Shown: positions 1 through 8,870, numbered from the stretch's first letter. The stretch: 64,000 nucleotides of DNA from Pannonibacter phragmitetus_B (GCF_050510895.1 NZ_JBNINT010000001.1:558001-622000), one strand, 5' to 3'. The notes: generated by a model from the letters alone, not told the origin. Numbers and translations are program-made.

Positions 1-83
1 AAGCCGGTGGCGATCCGCTTCACCGGCGCATTGCCGAGCACGTAGGTCTGGAATGCGGGGTCAACAACCTCGAAGAACGACAT
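1..83 (-). CDS. SMP-30/gluconolactonase-family protein, N-terminal fragment
   Basis: Only the first 27 codons lie in the window; the gene continues past the left edge. It begins MSFFEVVDPAFQTYVLGNAP and continues with a VKRIATGF segment, resembling the start of SMP-30/gluconolactonase/LRE-like beta-propeller hydrolases, which open sugar-acid lactones. A GGGAGG ribosome site precedes the ATG by about 6 nt. It follows the idonate dehydrogenase on the same strand after a hairpin and a 179-bp gap, so it may have its own promoter. The sugar-acid context supports a lactonase role, but with so little sequence the family call is tentative. Confidence 0.6.
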   Translation of the reverse strand, partial: MSFFEVVDPAFQTYVLGNAPVKRIATG

Positions 84-127
84 GAAACCTCCCTGTCCCT
101 GCGGGCCGCTGGTCCGGCCTGATTGCA

Positions 128-139
128 GGTAGCGTTACC
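128..139. promoter_or_regulatory. possible LacI-type operator dyad
   Basis: GGTAGCGTTACC is a 12-bp dyad centred on CG (GGTA/TACC arms), the usual geometry of LacI-family operators. It lies 45 bp upstream of the gluconolactonase-like start. Two LacI regulators are encoded nearby. The assignment is inference. Confidence 0.35.
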
Positions 140-193
140 ACCTGAGGCGTGGACGAGAAAGGCGTTTACGCGACGAGGCGGTCTGAGTTTGAG

Positions 194-216
194 AAAGGCC
201 GCGCCCGGTGGCCTTT
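194..216 (-). terminator. hairpin after idnD
   Basis: AAAGGCC (194-200) pairs with GGCCTTT (210-216) around a 9-nt loop, about 47 nt beyond the idnD stop on the minus strand. There is no long T tract, so termination may be partial. Confidence 0.4.
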
Positions 217-262
217 GCGGGCCAGTAGAGTTGCCGGGCGCGGCAGTTGATTGCGGACAACG

Positions 263-1294
263 TCAGGAGAAGGAGATCTGGGCCTTCATGGCCTGGCTGC
301 GGTCTGAGGCCAGCAGGAAGGCTTCCTCTGCCTTGTCGAGGCCGACCGTGTGGGTGATCAGCGGCTTCACGTCGATGAGGCCCTTCTGCATCAGGCTGAC
401 GCCCACGGCGAATTCCGGATGGAAGCGGAACGAGCCGCGCAGGTCCAGTTCCTTTGCCGTTATGGCCATCATCGGTACGCTCATGTCACCGCCAAGGCCA
501 AGCTGCAGGATGATGCCACGCGGGCGCAGGGCTGCGATGCCGCCAGCCAGTGCAGGGGCAGCGCCCGAGCACTCGTAGAGCACGTCGAAATAGCCCTTGT
601 CGGCGTTGTAGGCGGCCAGCGCATCCGGTTCGCTCGCCATGTTGATGGTGCGGTCTGCGCCTACCTTGCGGGCCAGCGCCAGCGTGAAGTCGGACAGGTC
701 GGTCGCCACGATTTCCTGCGCACCGGCGCGGCGGGCGGCGAGGATCGACAGGATGCCGATGGGGCCGCAGCCGGTCACCAGCACGCGCTTGCCCAGCATG
801 TCGCCTGCACGGCGGGTGGCATGCAGGGTCACGGCCAGGGGTTCTGCCATGGCGGCTTCGCCCGAAGTCAGGCCGGTTGCATCGACGCACTGGAACTGGT
901 CAGCCACCAGCACCTCGCGGAAGGCGCCCTGGATGTGGGGGAAGGGCATGGCCGAGCCGTAGAAACGCATGTTGAGGCACTGGTTCGGCAGGCCCTCAAG
1001 GCAGTACTTGCAGCTGCGGCAGGGGCGGGACGGGGACACGGCCACAAGCTGGCCTTCGGTGTATCCGGTGACGCCGGGGCCAACGCTCTCCACATAGGCG
1101 GAGACTTCGTGGCCGAGAATCATCGGCTCGCGCAGGCGCACGGTGCCGAAGCCGCCGTGGTTGTAGTAGTGCAGGTCCGAGCCGCAGACGCCGCCGGTGG
1201 CAAGGCGCAGGCGCAGCTGGCCTTCGCCCGGGGTTTCCTCCGGGCGCTCTTCGACGCGAAGATCCTTGGCGGCATGAATGACGATGGCACGCAT
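263..1294 (-). CDS. idnD: L-idonate 5-dehydrogenase (zinc MDR family)
   Basis: This 343-aa NAD(P)-dependent medium-chain zinc dehydrogenase should oxidise L-idonate to 5-keto-D-gluconate in the cytoplasm. Visible features are the catalytic zinc ligands C37 (GVCGSD) and H62 with E63 (LGHEV), four structural-zinc cysteines at 92, 95, 98 and 106, and a Rossmann GCGPIG motif near residue 175. Full length is normal for the family. It is the second gene of a minus-strand pair, 11 bp after a 2-hydroxyacid dehydrogenase. The divergent operon encodes the next two steps, 5-ketogluconate reductase and gluconokinase, which supports idonate over sorbitol or other polyols as the substrate. Confidence 0.85.
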   Translation of the reverse strand: MRAIVIHAAKDLRVEERPEETPGEGQLRLRLATGGVCGSDLHYYNHGGFGTVRLREPMILGHEVSAYVESVGPGVTGYTEGQLVAVSPSRPCRSCKYCLEGLPNQCLNMRFYGSAMPFPHIQGAFREVLVADQFQCVDATGLTSGEAAMAEPLAVTLHATRRAGDMLGKRVLVTGCGPIGILSILAARRAGAQEIVATDLSDFTLALARKVGADRTINMASEPDALAAYNADKGYFDVLYECSGAAPALAGGIAALRPRGIILQLGLGGDMSVPMMAITAKELDLRGSFRFHPEFAVGVSLMQKGLIDVKPLITHTVGLDKAEEAFLLASDRSQAMKAQISFS

Positions 1295-1305
1295 GGGTGT
1301 GATCC

Positions 1306-2253
1306 TTACAGAACCGGTGTCGGCAGGGGCTTGCCGGCGAAATGGGCGGTCAGGTTGTCGCGCACGAGCTGACCCATGGCCTTGCGGGTCTCGATAGTGC
1401 CCGAGGCATGGTGCGGCTGAAGCAGCACGTTTTCGAGCTTGAGGAAGCGCGGGTTGAGCTTCGGCTCGCCTTCGAACACGTCAAGCGCGGCCGAACCGAG
1501 CTTGCCGCTCTCCAGTGCATCCAGAAGCGCCTCTTCGTCAATGTTGGAGGCGCGGCTGATATTGATCAGCATGCCTTCCGGCCCCAGAGCCTCGATCACC
1601 TTCGGGCCGACGATGTGCCGCGTGGCAGCCGATGCGGCGAGGGTGACAAACAGGAAGTCGGAACGGGCAGCCAGTGCAACCGGGTCCTGAATGAACTCCC
1701 ACTGCGAGGCGTAATCCTTGGCGGACACGTCCGAGTAAGCGATCTCCATGTCAAAACCAGCGAGGCGCTTGGCCACTTCGTAGCCGATGCGGCCAAGGCC
1801 CAGCACGCCAGCCTTGCGGCCCCAGACGCGGCGCTTCAGCGGATAAAGCCCCTTGGCAGCCCACGAGCCGTCCTTGACCCAGGTTTCCGCGCCGATCATG
1901 CCGCGCGACTGCACCAGCATCATGGCGACGCCAAGGTCGGCAACGTCATTGGTCAGCACGTCCGGCGTGTTGGTCACGCGGATGCCGCGGGCCTTGGCAG
2001 CGTTCAGATCCACTGCATCATAGCCGACGCCATAAACGCTGATGACTTCCAGGTTAGGGCAGGCTGCGATCATGTCAGCATTGGCCCCAAGCTCGCCGCG
2101 TGTGGCGATGCCGCGGATCTGCGGGCCCACTTCAGCAAGGAAAGCCGCCTTGTCCGCCGCCTCGAAATAGCGGTGCACGGTGAAGGCTTCATCAAGGGGG
2201 ATCTGGTCCCACTCCGGGTACGGTCCGACCTGGAGGAGGTGGGGCTTGCTCAT
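1306..2253 (-). CDS. 2-hydroxyacid dehydrogenase (GhrB/2-ketogluconate reductase-like)
   Basis: A 315-aa D-isomer-specific 2-hydroxyacid dehydrogenase. The NAD-binding GLGRIG motif is near residue 152, and the catalytic triad appears as R234 (SRAS), E263 (FEGEP) and H281 (QPHHAS). The ATG at 2253 is preferred over upstream in-frame starts because a GGAG sits 8 nt before it. It probably reduces a keto-sugar acid such as 2-ketogluconate, or hydroxypyruvate/glyoxylate; the idonate/gluconate context favours a ketogluconate. It is the first gene of the minus-strand unit with idnD. Transcription starts in the divergent region that holds a perfect 16-bp GntR/IdnR-like palindrome. Confidence 0.75.
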   Translation of the reverse strand: MSKPHLLQVGPYPEWDQIPLDEAFTVHRYFEAADKAAFLAEVGPQIRGIATRGELGANADMIAACPNLEVISVYGVGYDAVDLNAAKARGIRVTNTPDVLTNDVADLGVAMMLVQSRGMIGAETWVKDGSWAAKGLYPLKRRVWGRKAGVLGLGRIGYEVAKRLAGFDMEIAYSDVSAKDYASQWEFIQDPVALAARSDFLFVTLAASAATRHIVGPKVIEALGPEGMLINISRASNIDEEALLDALESGKLGSAALDVFEGEPKLNPRFLKLENVLLQPHHASGTIETRKAMGQLVRDNLTAHFAGKPLPTPVL

Positions 2254-2286
2254 TCTTGTCTCCGTAAGCTTCGTGCTTGACATCAA

Positions 2287-2302
2287 ATGTTATCGATAAC
2301 AT
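2287..2302. promoter_or_regulatory. GntR/IdnR-type (LacI-family) operator
   Basis: ATGTTATCGATAACAT is a perfect 16-bp palindrome in the 100-bp divergent region between the 2-hydroxyacid dehydrogenase and idnO. It matches the known E. coli GntR/IdnR operator form ATGTTA-N4-TAACAT. It probably controls both directions through the LacI regulator encoded at 4901. Confidence 0.8.
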
Positions 2303-2353
2303 AAACAGGGTCAGACGAACTTGTCGAGTGGTTTTCTGACAAAGGGGAAGAGA

Positions 2354-3109
2354 GTGAGCCTTCAGCTATTTGACCTGACCGGACGCCGTGCACTGGTAAC
2401 CGGTTCCTCGCAGGGTATCGGTCTTGCGCTTGCCAAGGGGCTTGCTGCGGCCGGTGCGCAGGTGGTCCTGAATGGCCGGGATGCGGCACGTCTGGCCGAA
2501 GCTGCGGCCCAGATTCCGGGTGCGGAAACCCTCGCATTTGACGTGACGGATCACGAAGGTGTCCGCGCTGCCGTTGATGCCTTCGAGGCGAAGAATGGCG
2601 CCATCGACATTCTTGTGAACAACGCCGGCATGCAGCACCGCGCCCCGCTGGAGGACTTCCCGGCGGATGCCTTCGAGCGCCTGCTGCAGACCAACATTGC
2701 CAGCATCTTCCATGTGGGCCAGGCCGTTGCCCGCCACATGATCAAGCGCGGCAAAGGCAAGATCATCAATATCGCCAGCGTGCAGACCGCGCTCGCCCGC
2801 CCGTCCATCGCCCCCTACACCGCCACCAAGGGCGCTGTCGGCAACCTGACCAAGGGCATGGCCACCGACTGGGCCAAGTATGGCATCAACTGCAACGCCA
2901 TCGCGCCGGGCTATTTCGATACGCCGCTCAACGCCGCACTGGTGGCCGATCCGGCCTTCTCCGCATGGCTGGAAAAGCGCACGCCCGCAGGCCGCTGGGG
3001 CAAGGTCGAGGAGCTGGTTGGCGCCTGCGTGTTCCTGTCCTCAGAAGCGGCTTCTTTCGTCAACGGCCACGTGCTGTTCGTTGACGGCGGCATCACGGCC
3101 TCGCTGTGA
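2354..3109 (+). CDS. idnO: gluconate 5-dehydrogenase / 5-ketogluconate reductase (SDR)
   Basis: A 251-aa short-chain dehydrogenase. It has a TGSSQGIG cofactor motif near residue 15, NNAG, and the catalytic Ser-Tyr-Lys set (NIASVQT, then YTATK). The family reaction here is reduction of 5-keto-D-gluconate to D-gluconate. The GTG at 2354 is chosen because GGGGAAG lies just upstream and the protein then begins SLQLFDLTGRRALVTG, typical of IdnO. An ATG at 2321 would add 11 residues. It is the first gene of the plus-strand operon, its stop overlaps the gluconokinase ATG, and the idn-type operator lies about 50 bp upstream. Confidence 0.85.
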   Translation: MSLQLFDLTGRRALVTGSSQGIGLALAKGLAAAGAQVVLNGRDAARLAEAAAQIPGAETLAFDVTDHEGVRAAVDAFEAKNGAIDILVNNAGMQHRAPLEDFPADAFERLLQTNIASIFHVGQAVARHMIKRGKGKIINIASVQTALARPSIAPYTATKGAVGNLTKGMATDWAKYGINCNAIAPGYFDTPLNAALVADPAFSAWLEKRTPAGRWGKVEELVGACVFLSSEAASFVNGHVLFVDGGITASL

Positions 3110-3615
3110 TGAGCACCCGCATCATTCTCATGGGCGTTGCCGGTTGCGGCAAGTCGAGCGTGGGCGAGGCCATCAGCGCCCGCACCGGTATTGCCTACCG
3201 GGACGGTGACGATCTGCATCCGGCTGCCAACGTCGAGAAGATGCGCTCCGGCATTCCCCTGACCGACGAGGACCGCTGGCCTTGGCTCGATCAGGTGGGC
3301 CGGGAGCTTGCGGACAAGGCGCCGCTCATCATCGGCTGCTCGGCGCTGAAGCGGGTCTACCGCGACCGCATCCGGGCGCTGGCAGGCGGGCCGGTGACCT
3401 TTGTGCATCTGGCCGGCTCGCGCGATCTCATCGCCGGGCGCATGGCGCAGCGCACGGGGCACTACATGCCGCTGTCGCTGCTCGACAGCCAGTTCGCGGC
3501 GCTGGAACTGCCGCAGCCGGACGAAGGCGCGCTCACTGCCGATATCAGCCAGCCGCTCGATGCGCTTGTGGATGGCATCGTCAAGGGGCTGAATCTGGAG
3601 GAGATCAAGGCATGA
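3109..3615 (+). CDS. gntK: gluconokinase
   Basis: A 168-aa kinase with a P-loop GVAGCGKSS at residues 9-17 and the diagnostic gluconokinase segment DGDDLHPAANVEKM followed by GIPLTDEDRWPWL. It phosphorylates D-gluconate to 6-phosphogluconate with ATP. The length is normal. The ATG overlaps the idnO stop codon (TGATG) and the end overlaps the next gene (ATGA), so translation is coupled. With idnD and idnO it completes L-idonate to 5-ketogluconate to gluconate to 6-phosphogluconate. Confidence 0.93.
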   Translation: MSTRIILMGVAGCGKSSVGEAISARTGIAYRDGDDLHPAANVEKMRSGIPLTDEDRWPWLDQVGRELADKAPLIIGCSALKRVYRDRIRALAGGPVTFVHLAGSRDLIAGRMAQRTGHYMPLSLLDSQFAALELPQPDEGALTADISQPLDALVDGIVKGLNLEEIKA

Positions 3616-4499
3616 CTGGACATGTTGCGCTGATTGGCGCAGGCGCCATGGGCGGTGCCATTGGCGCCCGCCTCGTTGAAACCGGCACAGCGCTGAAGGT
3701 GTTCGATCTGGACACCGCCAAGGTGGATGTGCTCGTGGCCAAGGGCGCTGTGGCTGCGGCCAGTGCTGCGGAAGCTGCATCTGGCGCCAAGGCCGTAATC
3801 CTCAGCCTAAATGCTCCTCGCATCGTCCGTGCCGCCGTTTTCGGCGCTGGCGGCGTTGCAGAAGGGGCGGCATCGGGCACGCTGATCGTCGACATGTCGT
3901 CGATTGATCCGGAAGCCACGCGCCAGCTTGCTGCGGATGCGGCTGAAAAGGGCCTGCGCTGGGTGGACAGCCCGCTGTCCGGCGGCATTCCGAAGGCAGC
4001 CATCGGCCAGCTCACCCTGATGCAGGGCGGTGCAGAGGCAGACGTCAAGGAAGCCCAGCAGGTGCTCTCCGGCGTTGCCAGCAACCAGACCCACATGGGC
4101 CCGGCGGGCGCAGGCCAGACCACCAAGCTGATCAACCAGGTGCTCTGCGGCCTTGGCTTTCTGGCCGTGGCCGAAGCAACCGCGCTGGCGGAGGCTGCCG
4201 GTGTGGAGGTGACCCGCATTCCGCAGGCGCTCAAGGGCGGGCGCGCCGACAGCGCCATCCTGCAGGAATACATGCCCCGCTTTGCCGTGCGCGACTACCG
4301 CCGCACGGGGCGTATCGACAACATGGTGAAGGACCTCAATGGCGCGCAGGATCTCGCACGCCTGACCCATACCGCCATGCCGCTGACCGCCATTTGCGCC
4401 GAGGTGCACCGCATGCTGACCGCTGCGGGCCTTGGCGGAGAAGATCAGGCCGCCTTGATGGAGTTCTTCAAGGGGCCCAACCAGGAGAACTTTGAATGA
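3612..4499 (+). CDS. 3-hydroxyisobutyrate dehydrogenase-family oxidoreductase
   Basis: A 295-aa beta-hydroxyacid dehydrogenase. It shows an N-terminal Rossmann motif GAGAMGGAIGARL (residues 8-20), the substrate-binding motif DSPLSGG near residue 121 and the catalytic lysine in TKLINQVL near residue 173. The family includes 3-hydroxyisobutyrate, tartronate semialdehyde and 6-phosphogluconate-related dehydrogenases. It lies between gntK and a small ABM-fold protein with 4-nt overlaps on both sides. It therefore probably acts on a sugar acid of this pathway, possibly a tartronate-semialdehyde-like or L-threonate-type compound. The exact substrate is not shown by the sequence. Confidence 0.8.
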   Translation: MTGHVALIGAGAMGGAIGARLVETGTALKVFDLDTAKVDVLVAKGAVAAASAAEAASGAKAVILSLNAPRIVRAAVFGAGGVAEGAASGTLIVDMSSIDPEATRQLAADAAEKGLRWVDSPLSGGIPKAAIGQLTLMQGGAEADVKEAQQVLSGVASNQTHMGPAGAGQTTKLINQVLCGLGFLAVAEATALAEAAGVEVTRIPQALKGGRADSAILQEYMPRFAVRDYRRTGRIDNMVKDLNGAQDLARLTHTAMPLTAICAEVHRMLTAAGLGGEDQAALMEFFKGPNQENFE

Positions 4500-4834
4500 T
4501 CACCCGCTACGCCCTGTTCGAGGGCAAGGTTCACGAAGGCCAGGACGCAGCCTTCCGTGAGGCCGTTCTGTCTGAAATCCTGCCGAAGTGGAAGGGTTTC
4601 CCCGGTGCGCTGGCCGTGCGTGTCACCTTCGCCGAAAGCCGTGACGAGGGCGCTCCGGAATATCCGATGATCCTCGCCATCAGCTACCCGGATCTCGCAA
4701 CCGTTGATGCCGCTCTCGCCAGCCCGATACGGGCCGAAGCGCGTGCGGCGACCGAGTCCGTGCTGGAGCGTTTCTTCACGGGCCGCATCCATCACCACAT
4801 CACCACGGCACACGACCACGTGCTGGCTGGCTGA
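4496..4834 (+). CDS. small dimeric alpha/beta-barrel (ABM-like) protein
   Basis: A 112-aa protein beginning MITRYALFEGKVHEGQDAAF, with a central pattern typical of antibiotic-biosynthesis-monooxygenase/EthD-like ferredoxin folds and a His-rich tail (HHHITTAHDH). Such small proteins act as cofactor-free oxygenases, isomerases or mutarotase-like helpers. The start overlaps the stop of the upstream dehydrogenase (ATGA), so it belongs to the idn operon. No catalytic function can be assigned. Its position after a hydroxyacid dehydrogenase suggests it acts on, or isomerises, an intermediate of the same pathway. Confidence 0.6.
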   Translation: MITRYALFEGKVHEGQDAAFREAVLSEILPKWKGFPGALAVRVTFAESRDEGAPEYPMILAISYPDLATVDAALASPIRAEARAATESVLERFFTGRIHHHITTAHDHVLAG

Positions 4835-4900
4835 TTTGCCAACCGGCGAGCCTTCCGGCAATGCTGGAGGGTCACGATAACCCCAGCTCCACGGCCCCTG

Positions 4901-5916
4901 ATGCACCAGACCCGCAAACCGCCCACCATGGCTGATGTCGCCCGCGTCGCGGGCGTCTCACCCATGACCGTCAGCCGGGCCTTCAAGGACGGCAGTTCGG
5001 TCTCGGAGGCAACGCGAACGGCGATCCTTCAGGCGGCCGAGGAGCTGGGATATGTTTTTGACAGCACCGCCTCAAACCTGCGCTCCCAGCGCACCGGCTT
5101 TGTTGCCGTCAGCATCCCTTCGCTGAACAATGCCAACTTTGCGGAAACGGTCGGCGGGCTCTCCGATGCGCTGAAGGATCATGGCCTGCAGATCCTGCTG
5201 GGCTATACCAATTACGACATTCACACTGAAGAGCAGCTGATCGAACAGCTGTTGCGGCGCCGGCCAGAGGCCATCGTCGTCACCGGCGGCCAGCACACGC
5301 CCCGCGCCCGCAAACTGCTGGAAAACGCAGCCATTCCCGTTGTCGAAACCTGGGATCTGCCGCGCGCGCCCATTGGCCATGTCGTCGGCTTCTCCAATGA
5401 GGCGGCTGTACGGGCGATGGTCGATCACCTTGTCGCACGCGGCCTGCGCAAGATTGCCTTCATCGGCGGCGATGCTGACAGGGATACCCGTGGCACCGAC
5501 CGCCGTAACGGCTTTATCGCAGCGATGAAGGCTCATGGTCTGGAGACAAACCGGCTGATTGCCGCCGGTGTGCCGCCCATCTCCATGCGGGAAGGGGCCA
5601 ATGCCATGGGCCGCCTGCTGGAGGAAATGCCGGACACGGAAGCCGTCATCTGCGTGTCCGACCTTTCGGCCTTCGGCGCGCTGACCGAATGCCAGCGCCG
5701 GGGCGTGCTGGTGCCAGAGCGCATTTCCATTGCGGGCTTCGGTGACTACGAAATTGCCGGCATTTCCGTGCCCTCGCTGACCACGATCAACCCGCATCCG
5801 CGCCAGATCGGCGAGCAGGCAGCGGGCATCATCGTCGAGGCTCTTGGCGGCAAGCCCCTCTCCCCCAGACCATCGCCATCGCTCCCGTCCTGCAGATCCG
5901 CGGCAGCAGCGTGTAA
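4901..5916 (+). CDS. LacI-family regulator of the idonate/gluconate locus, frameshifted near its C-terminus
   Basis: The protein starts MHQTRKPPTMADVARVAGVS, a LacI helix-turn-helix (ADVARVAGVSPMTVSRAF), followed by a periplasmic-binding-like effector domain (ISIAGFGDYEIAGISVP). It should bind the GTTATCGATAAC palindrome at 2287. As sequenced, the frame slips after residue 320 and runs to 6010 with an unrelated tail. Adding one C to the run at 5862-5866 restores a normal LacI end (IAPVLQIRGSSV) and a stop at 5914-5916, giving 338 aa. It lies 66 bp after the ABM-like gene and may be co-transcribed. A GGGT/ACCC dyad at 4869-4883 could be an autoregulatory site. Confidence 0.85.
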
Positions 5917-5978
5917 GGCACTTGGCTGCCCCGCGATCCGTCATGGGATGACGAAAACCTACCGCTCCTTCAAATACA

Positions 5979-6006
5979 AAGGGCGGCCCGTTGCCGGACC
6001 GCCCTT
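5979..6006. terminator. bidirectional terminator between lacI and dctP
   Basis: AAGGGCGG (5979-5986) pairs with CCGCCCTT (5999-6006) around a 12-nt loop between convergent genes. Short A and T runs flank the stem. Confidence 0.6.
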
Positions 6007-6028
6007 CTGAACATTCGTGCGCTGCGGA

Positions 6029-7006
6029 TTACTTCTGCATCGCAACGATGGCATTGACGAGGGTGTCGCCGTTCTCGGCAATGAAGTTGTCCCACACCGG
6101 GCGGACGACTTCCTGGAAGGCGGCTGCGTCAACGTCGCTGTTGACGGTCATGCCGGCAGAAGTCAGTTCGGCGATCATGGTCGCTTCCTTATCCTGTGCC
6201 AGCTTGCGCTGCATGGCGACGGCTTCGGCGGCCACTTCGGTGATGACCTTCTGCTCGTCAGCGGTGAGGCCCTTGAACTTGTCATTGTTCATGACGAGCG
6301 CCAGGTTGGAGTAGGCGTGCTGGGTGAGCGACAGGTACTTCTGCACTTCGTAGAACTTGAAGGACAGAACGATGCCAATCGGATGGTCCTGCGCGTCCAC
6401 GACGCCGGTCTCCAGCGCGGTGTAAAGCTCGGCCACCGGCAGCTGCTGCGGGTTTGCATCCAGCAGGGTGAACATGTCGTTCAGAGCCTTGGAGTTGTTC
6501 ACGCGCATGCGCAGGCCAGCAAGGTCGGCCGGGGTTTTGATCGGGCCGCGGCTGTTGGTCATGTTGCGGTAGCCGTTTTCCGGGAAGCCCAGAACCTTCA
6601 TGCCGAAGGGTTCGAACTTCGCGGCAATGCCCTGGCCGATTTCACCGTCCAGTACCTTGTAAGCGACTTCACGGTTCGGGAACATGAACGGCAGTTCGAC
6701 AACACCGGCTTCCTTGACGAGACCGGTGAAGTTGTTGAGGCCCGACATGGCAATGTCGATGATGCCCGAGCGGGTGCCATCGATCATGGCCGCGTCATTG
6801 CCAAGCTGGCCCTGCGGGAAAATGTTGACCGTGACAGAGCCATTGGTGCGGGCCTCGACCTGCTCCTTGAAGAAAACAGCAAGGTTCTGCTGCAGATCCG
6901 TTTCCGGTGCGGCATGTGCGAACTTCAGCGTGGTCTGCGCCTGTGCACTGACGGCAGCAAGGGTCAGGGCCGTGGCGAGGCCAAGGGCTTTCAGGACTTT
7001 CTTCAT
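6029..7006 (-). CDS. dctP: TRAP transporter solute-binding protein (DctP family)
   Basis: A 325-aa periplasmic binding protein with a Sec signal peptide (MKKVLKALGLATALTLAAVS, cleavage after AQA). The mature part is DctP-like (TTLKFAHAAPETD, FPQGQLGNDAAMIDG, LAGLRMRVNNSKALNDMF). These proteins deliver carboxylates or sugar acids to the DctQM permease. The start at 7006 has GGAGGAG 7 nt upstream. It is the last gene of a minus-strand dctQ-dctM-dctP operon, 44 bp after dctM. The setting beside the idonate/gluconate genes and the shared LacI-type operator core suggest a hexonate or keto-hexonate as ligand, which is inference. Confidence 0.88.
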   Translation of the reverse strand: MKKVLKALGLATALTLAAVSAQAQTTLKFAHAAPETDLQQNLAVFFKEQVEARTNGSVTVNIFPQGQLGNDAAMIDGTRSGIIDIAMSGLNNFTGLVKEAGVVELPFMFPNREVAYKVLDGEIGQGIAAKFEPFGMKVLGFPENGYRNMTNSRGPIKTPADLAGLRMRVNNSKALNDMFTLLDANPQQLPVAELYTALETGVVDAQDHPIGIVLSFKFYEVQKYLSLTQHAYSNLALVMNNDKFKGLTADEQKVITEVAAEAVAMQRKLAQDKEATMIAELTSAGMTVNSDVDAAAFQEVVRPVWDNFIAENGDTLVNAIVAMQK

Positions 7007-7050
7007 ATTATGCTCCTCCCAGAATGATGGCTTTGAGCCCAGGTAAACGA

Positions 7051-8331
7051 TTATCCGCCCATGAAGCGGGCAGGAACGGTGATCAGCTCGGGCACAAGAA
7101 TGAAGAGACCGAGCAGAAGGGCGTAGGCGATCACGAAAGGCCACACGCCTTTGACGGCACGGCTCATCTGAACACGGCCTACGCCGCAGATGACGTTGAG
7201 AACTGTGCCAACCGGCGGCGTGATGAGCCCGATGGAGCAGTTCATGATGAACATGAGCCCGAAATAGACGGGGTCGATCCCTGCCATCTTGATTACGGGC
7301 ATGAACAGCGGCACGAGGATCAGCACTGTTGGTGAAAGATCCATGACCATACCCACAGCCAGCACTATCAGCATGATCACCAGCATAAGCAGGCGCGGGC
7401 TGTCGATCAGCGGCTGGAGCAGGGCAGCAAGCTGCTGCGGCAGCTGGGCAACCGTGATGAGCCAGGCAGCGACCATGGCAGCACCAACGAGGAACATCAC
7501 CATCGCGGTGGAGCGGCCCGCGCCGATCAGCACATGCACGAAGTCGCGGAAGGTCAGTTCACGGTAAACCAGCGTGGAAATGAGGATCGCATAGACGGCT
7601 GCCACGACGGCGGCTTCCGTTGCCGTGAAGGCGCCGGTGCGGATGCCGCCAATGATGATGATGGGAAGCAGCAGCGCCCAGATGCCTTCCTTCAACGCCT
7701 TCCAGCGCTCGGCCCCCGAAGCCTTCGGCAGCACCTCCAGGTTTTCCCTGCGGATCATGAAGCTCCACACGAGGACAAGCGTCAGGCCCATCATCAGGCC
7801 CGGTGCAATGCCGGCCAGGAAGAGCTTGGCGATGGAGATGTTGCCGGCAACGCCGATCAGGATCAGCGGCAGGGACGGCGGGATGATCGGTGCGATGATG
7901 CCGCCTGCTGCCAGCAGGCCAAGGCTGCGCCCTTCCGGATAGTTTCCGTCACGCATCATCGGATAAAGGATCGAGACCAGGGCGGCTGCATCGGCCACGG
8001 CCGAACCGGACAGGCCCGCCAGCACGATGGAGGTCATGATTGCTACATAGCCGAGGCCGCCCTTGCGGTGGCCGACGAGCGAAGAGGCGAGGCGCACGAT
8101 CCGCGTCGACAACCCGCCGCGCGACATCACTTCACCGGCGACCAGGAAGAACGGAATGGCCAGCAGCGGAAAATTATCGACGCCGTTGATGAGGTTCTGC
8201 GCCAGAATGTCGGTGCTGAGCAGATCCATCTGCAGCATCAGAGCCATGGAAGCGAGCAGAAGGGCAAAGGCAACCGGCAGACCAAGCAGGATCGAGCCTA
8301 TCAGGACGGCCAGAAAGAGAACGAGGGTCAT
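7051..8331 (-). CDS. dctM: TRAP transporter large permease (DctM family)
   Basis: A 426-aa integral membrane protein beginning MTLVLFLAVLIGSILLGLPV, with about 12 hydrophobic segments. DctM hallmarks are visible: GGLGYVAIMTSIVLAGLSGSA, then GIIAPIIPPSLPLILIG, and near the end ITPPVGTVLNV. It is the sodium-coupled transport subunit of a TRAP system. The ATG at 8331 overlaps the dctQ stop by 4 nt; longer in-frame extensions upstream are just the dctQ coding strand in another frame. Confidence 0.92.
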   Translation of the reverse strand: MTLVLFLAVLIGSILLGLPVAFALLLASMALMLQMDLLSTDILAQNLINGVDNFPLLAIPFFLVAGEVMSRGGLSTRIVRLASSLVGHRKGGLGYVAIMTSIVLAGLSGSAVADAAALVSILYPMMRDGNYPEGRSLGLLAAGGIIAPIIPPSLPLILIGVAGNISIAKLFLAGIAPGLMMGLTLVLVWSFMIRRENLEVLPKASGAERWKALKEGIWALLLPIIIIGGIRTGAFTATEAAVVAAVYAILISTLVYRELTFRDFVHVLIGAGRSTAMVMFLVGAAMVAAWLITVAQLPQQLAALLQPLIDSPRLLMLVIMLIVLAVGMVMDLSPTVLILVPLFMPVIKMAGIDPVYFGLMFIMNCSIGLITPPVGTVLNVICGVGRVQMSRAVKGVWPFVIAYALLLGLFILVPELITVPARFMGG

Positions 8332-8819
8332 TCCGTGCCATCCTCCGCAAGGACTTGCTTCACACTGTCGGGGTTGAAGATGCGCACCACCGCGATAGCT
8401 GCCATGAGCACAGAGGACACGACACCGGACAGATAGAACAGCCCGGAGGGCAGGCCCGTGAGCGGCGAGATGTTGGCCATGTTCATCATGGTCTGCTTCA
8501 TGCAGCCCCAGAACAGCAGCAGCACAGTGCCAAGGATCACCAGCCAGCAAGCACGGCGCAGGAGGCCGATATACTTCGGGAATGCGGCTTCCGCGAACTC
8601 GGCCAGCGCAAGATGCTCGCCCCGGCGCAGGGTGACGGCCGCACCCAGCATCACCACCCAGACGAACCAGAGGCGTGACAGCTCCACTGAAACGCGGATG
8701 CCGGACGAGAAACCGTAGCGCAGGACGACATTGGCAAAGACGATGGCAATCATCGCGGTCAGAAGCACTGCGATGATGAGATCGATAGAGCGCCAGATGA
8801 GGCGGATTATGCTGTGCAT
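8328..8819 (-). CDS. dctQ: TRAP transporter small permease (DctQ family)
   Basis: A 163-aa protein with four transmembrane helices. It contains the conserved DctQ signature around SVELSRLWFVWVVMLGAA and a charged loop (TLRRGEHLALAEF). The ATG at 8819 is chosen because GGGAGGAGG lies just upstream. It is the first gene of the dctQMP operon, transcribed away from the lacI gene at 8891. The 71-bp divergent region contains a near-perfect LacI-type dyad at 8871-8888. Confidence 0.88.
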   Translation of the reverse strand: MHSIIRLIWRSIDLIIAVLLTAMIAIVFANVVLRYGFSSGIRVSVELSRLWFVWVVMLGAAVTLRRGEHLALAEFAEAAFPKYIGLLRRACWLVILGTVLLLFWGCMKQTMMNMANISPLTGLPSGLFYLSGVVSSVLMAAIAVVRIFNPDSVKQVLAEDGTE

Positions 8820-8870
8820 CCGTCCTCCTCCCAGAAGTTGGAATGCTTCAAATTGCACGGGGCGTGCGTT

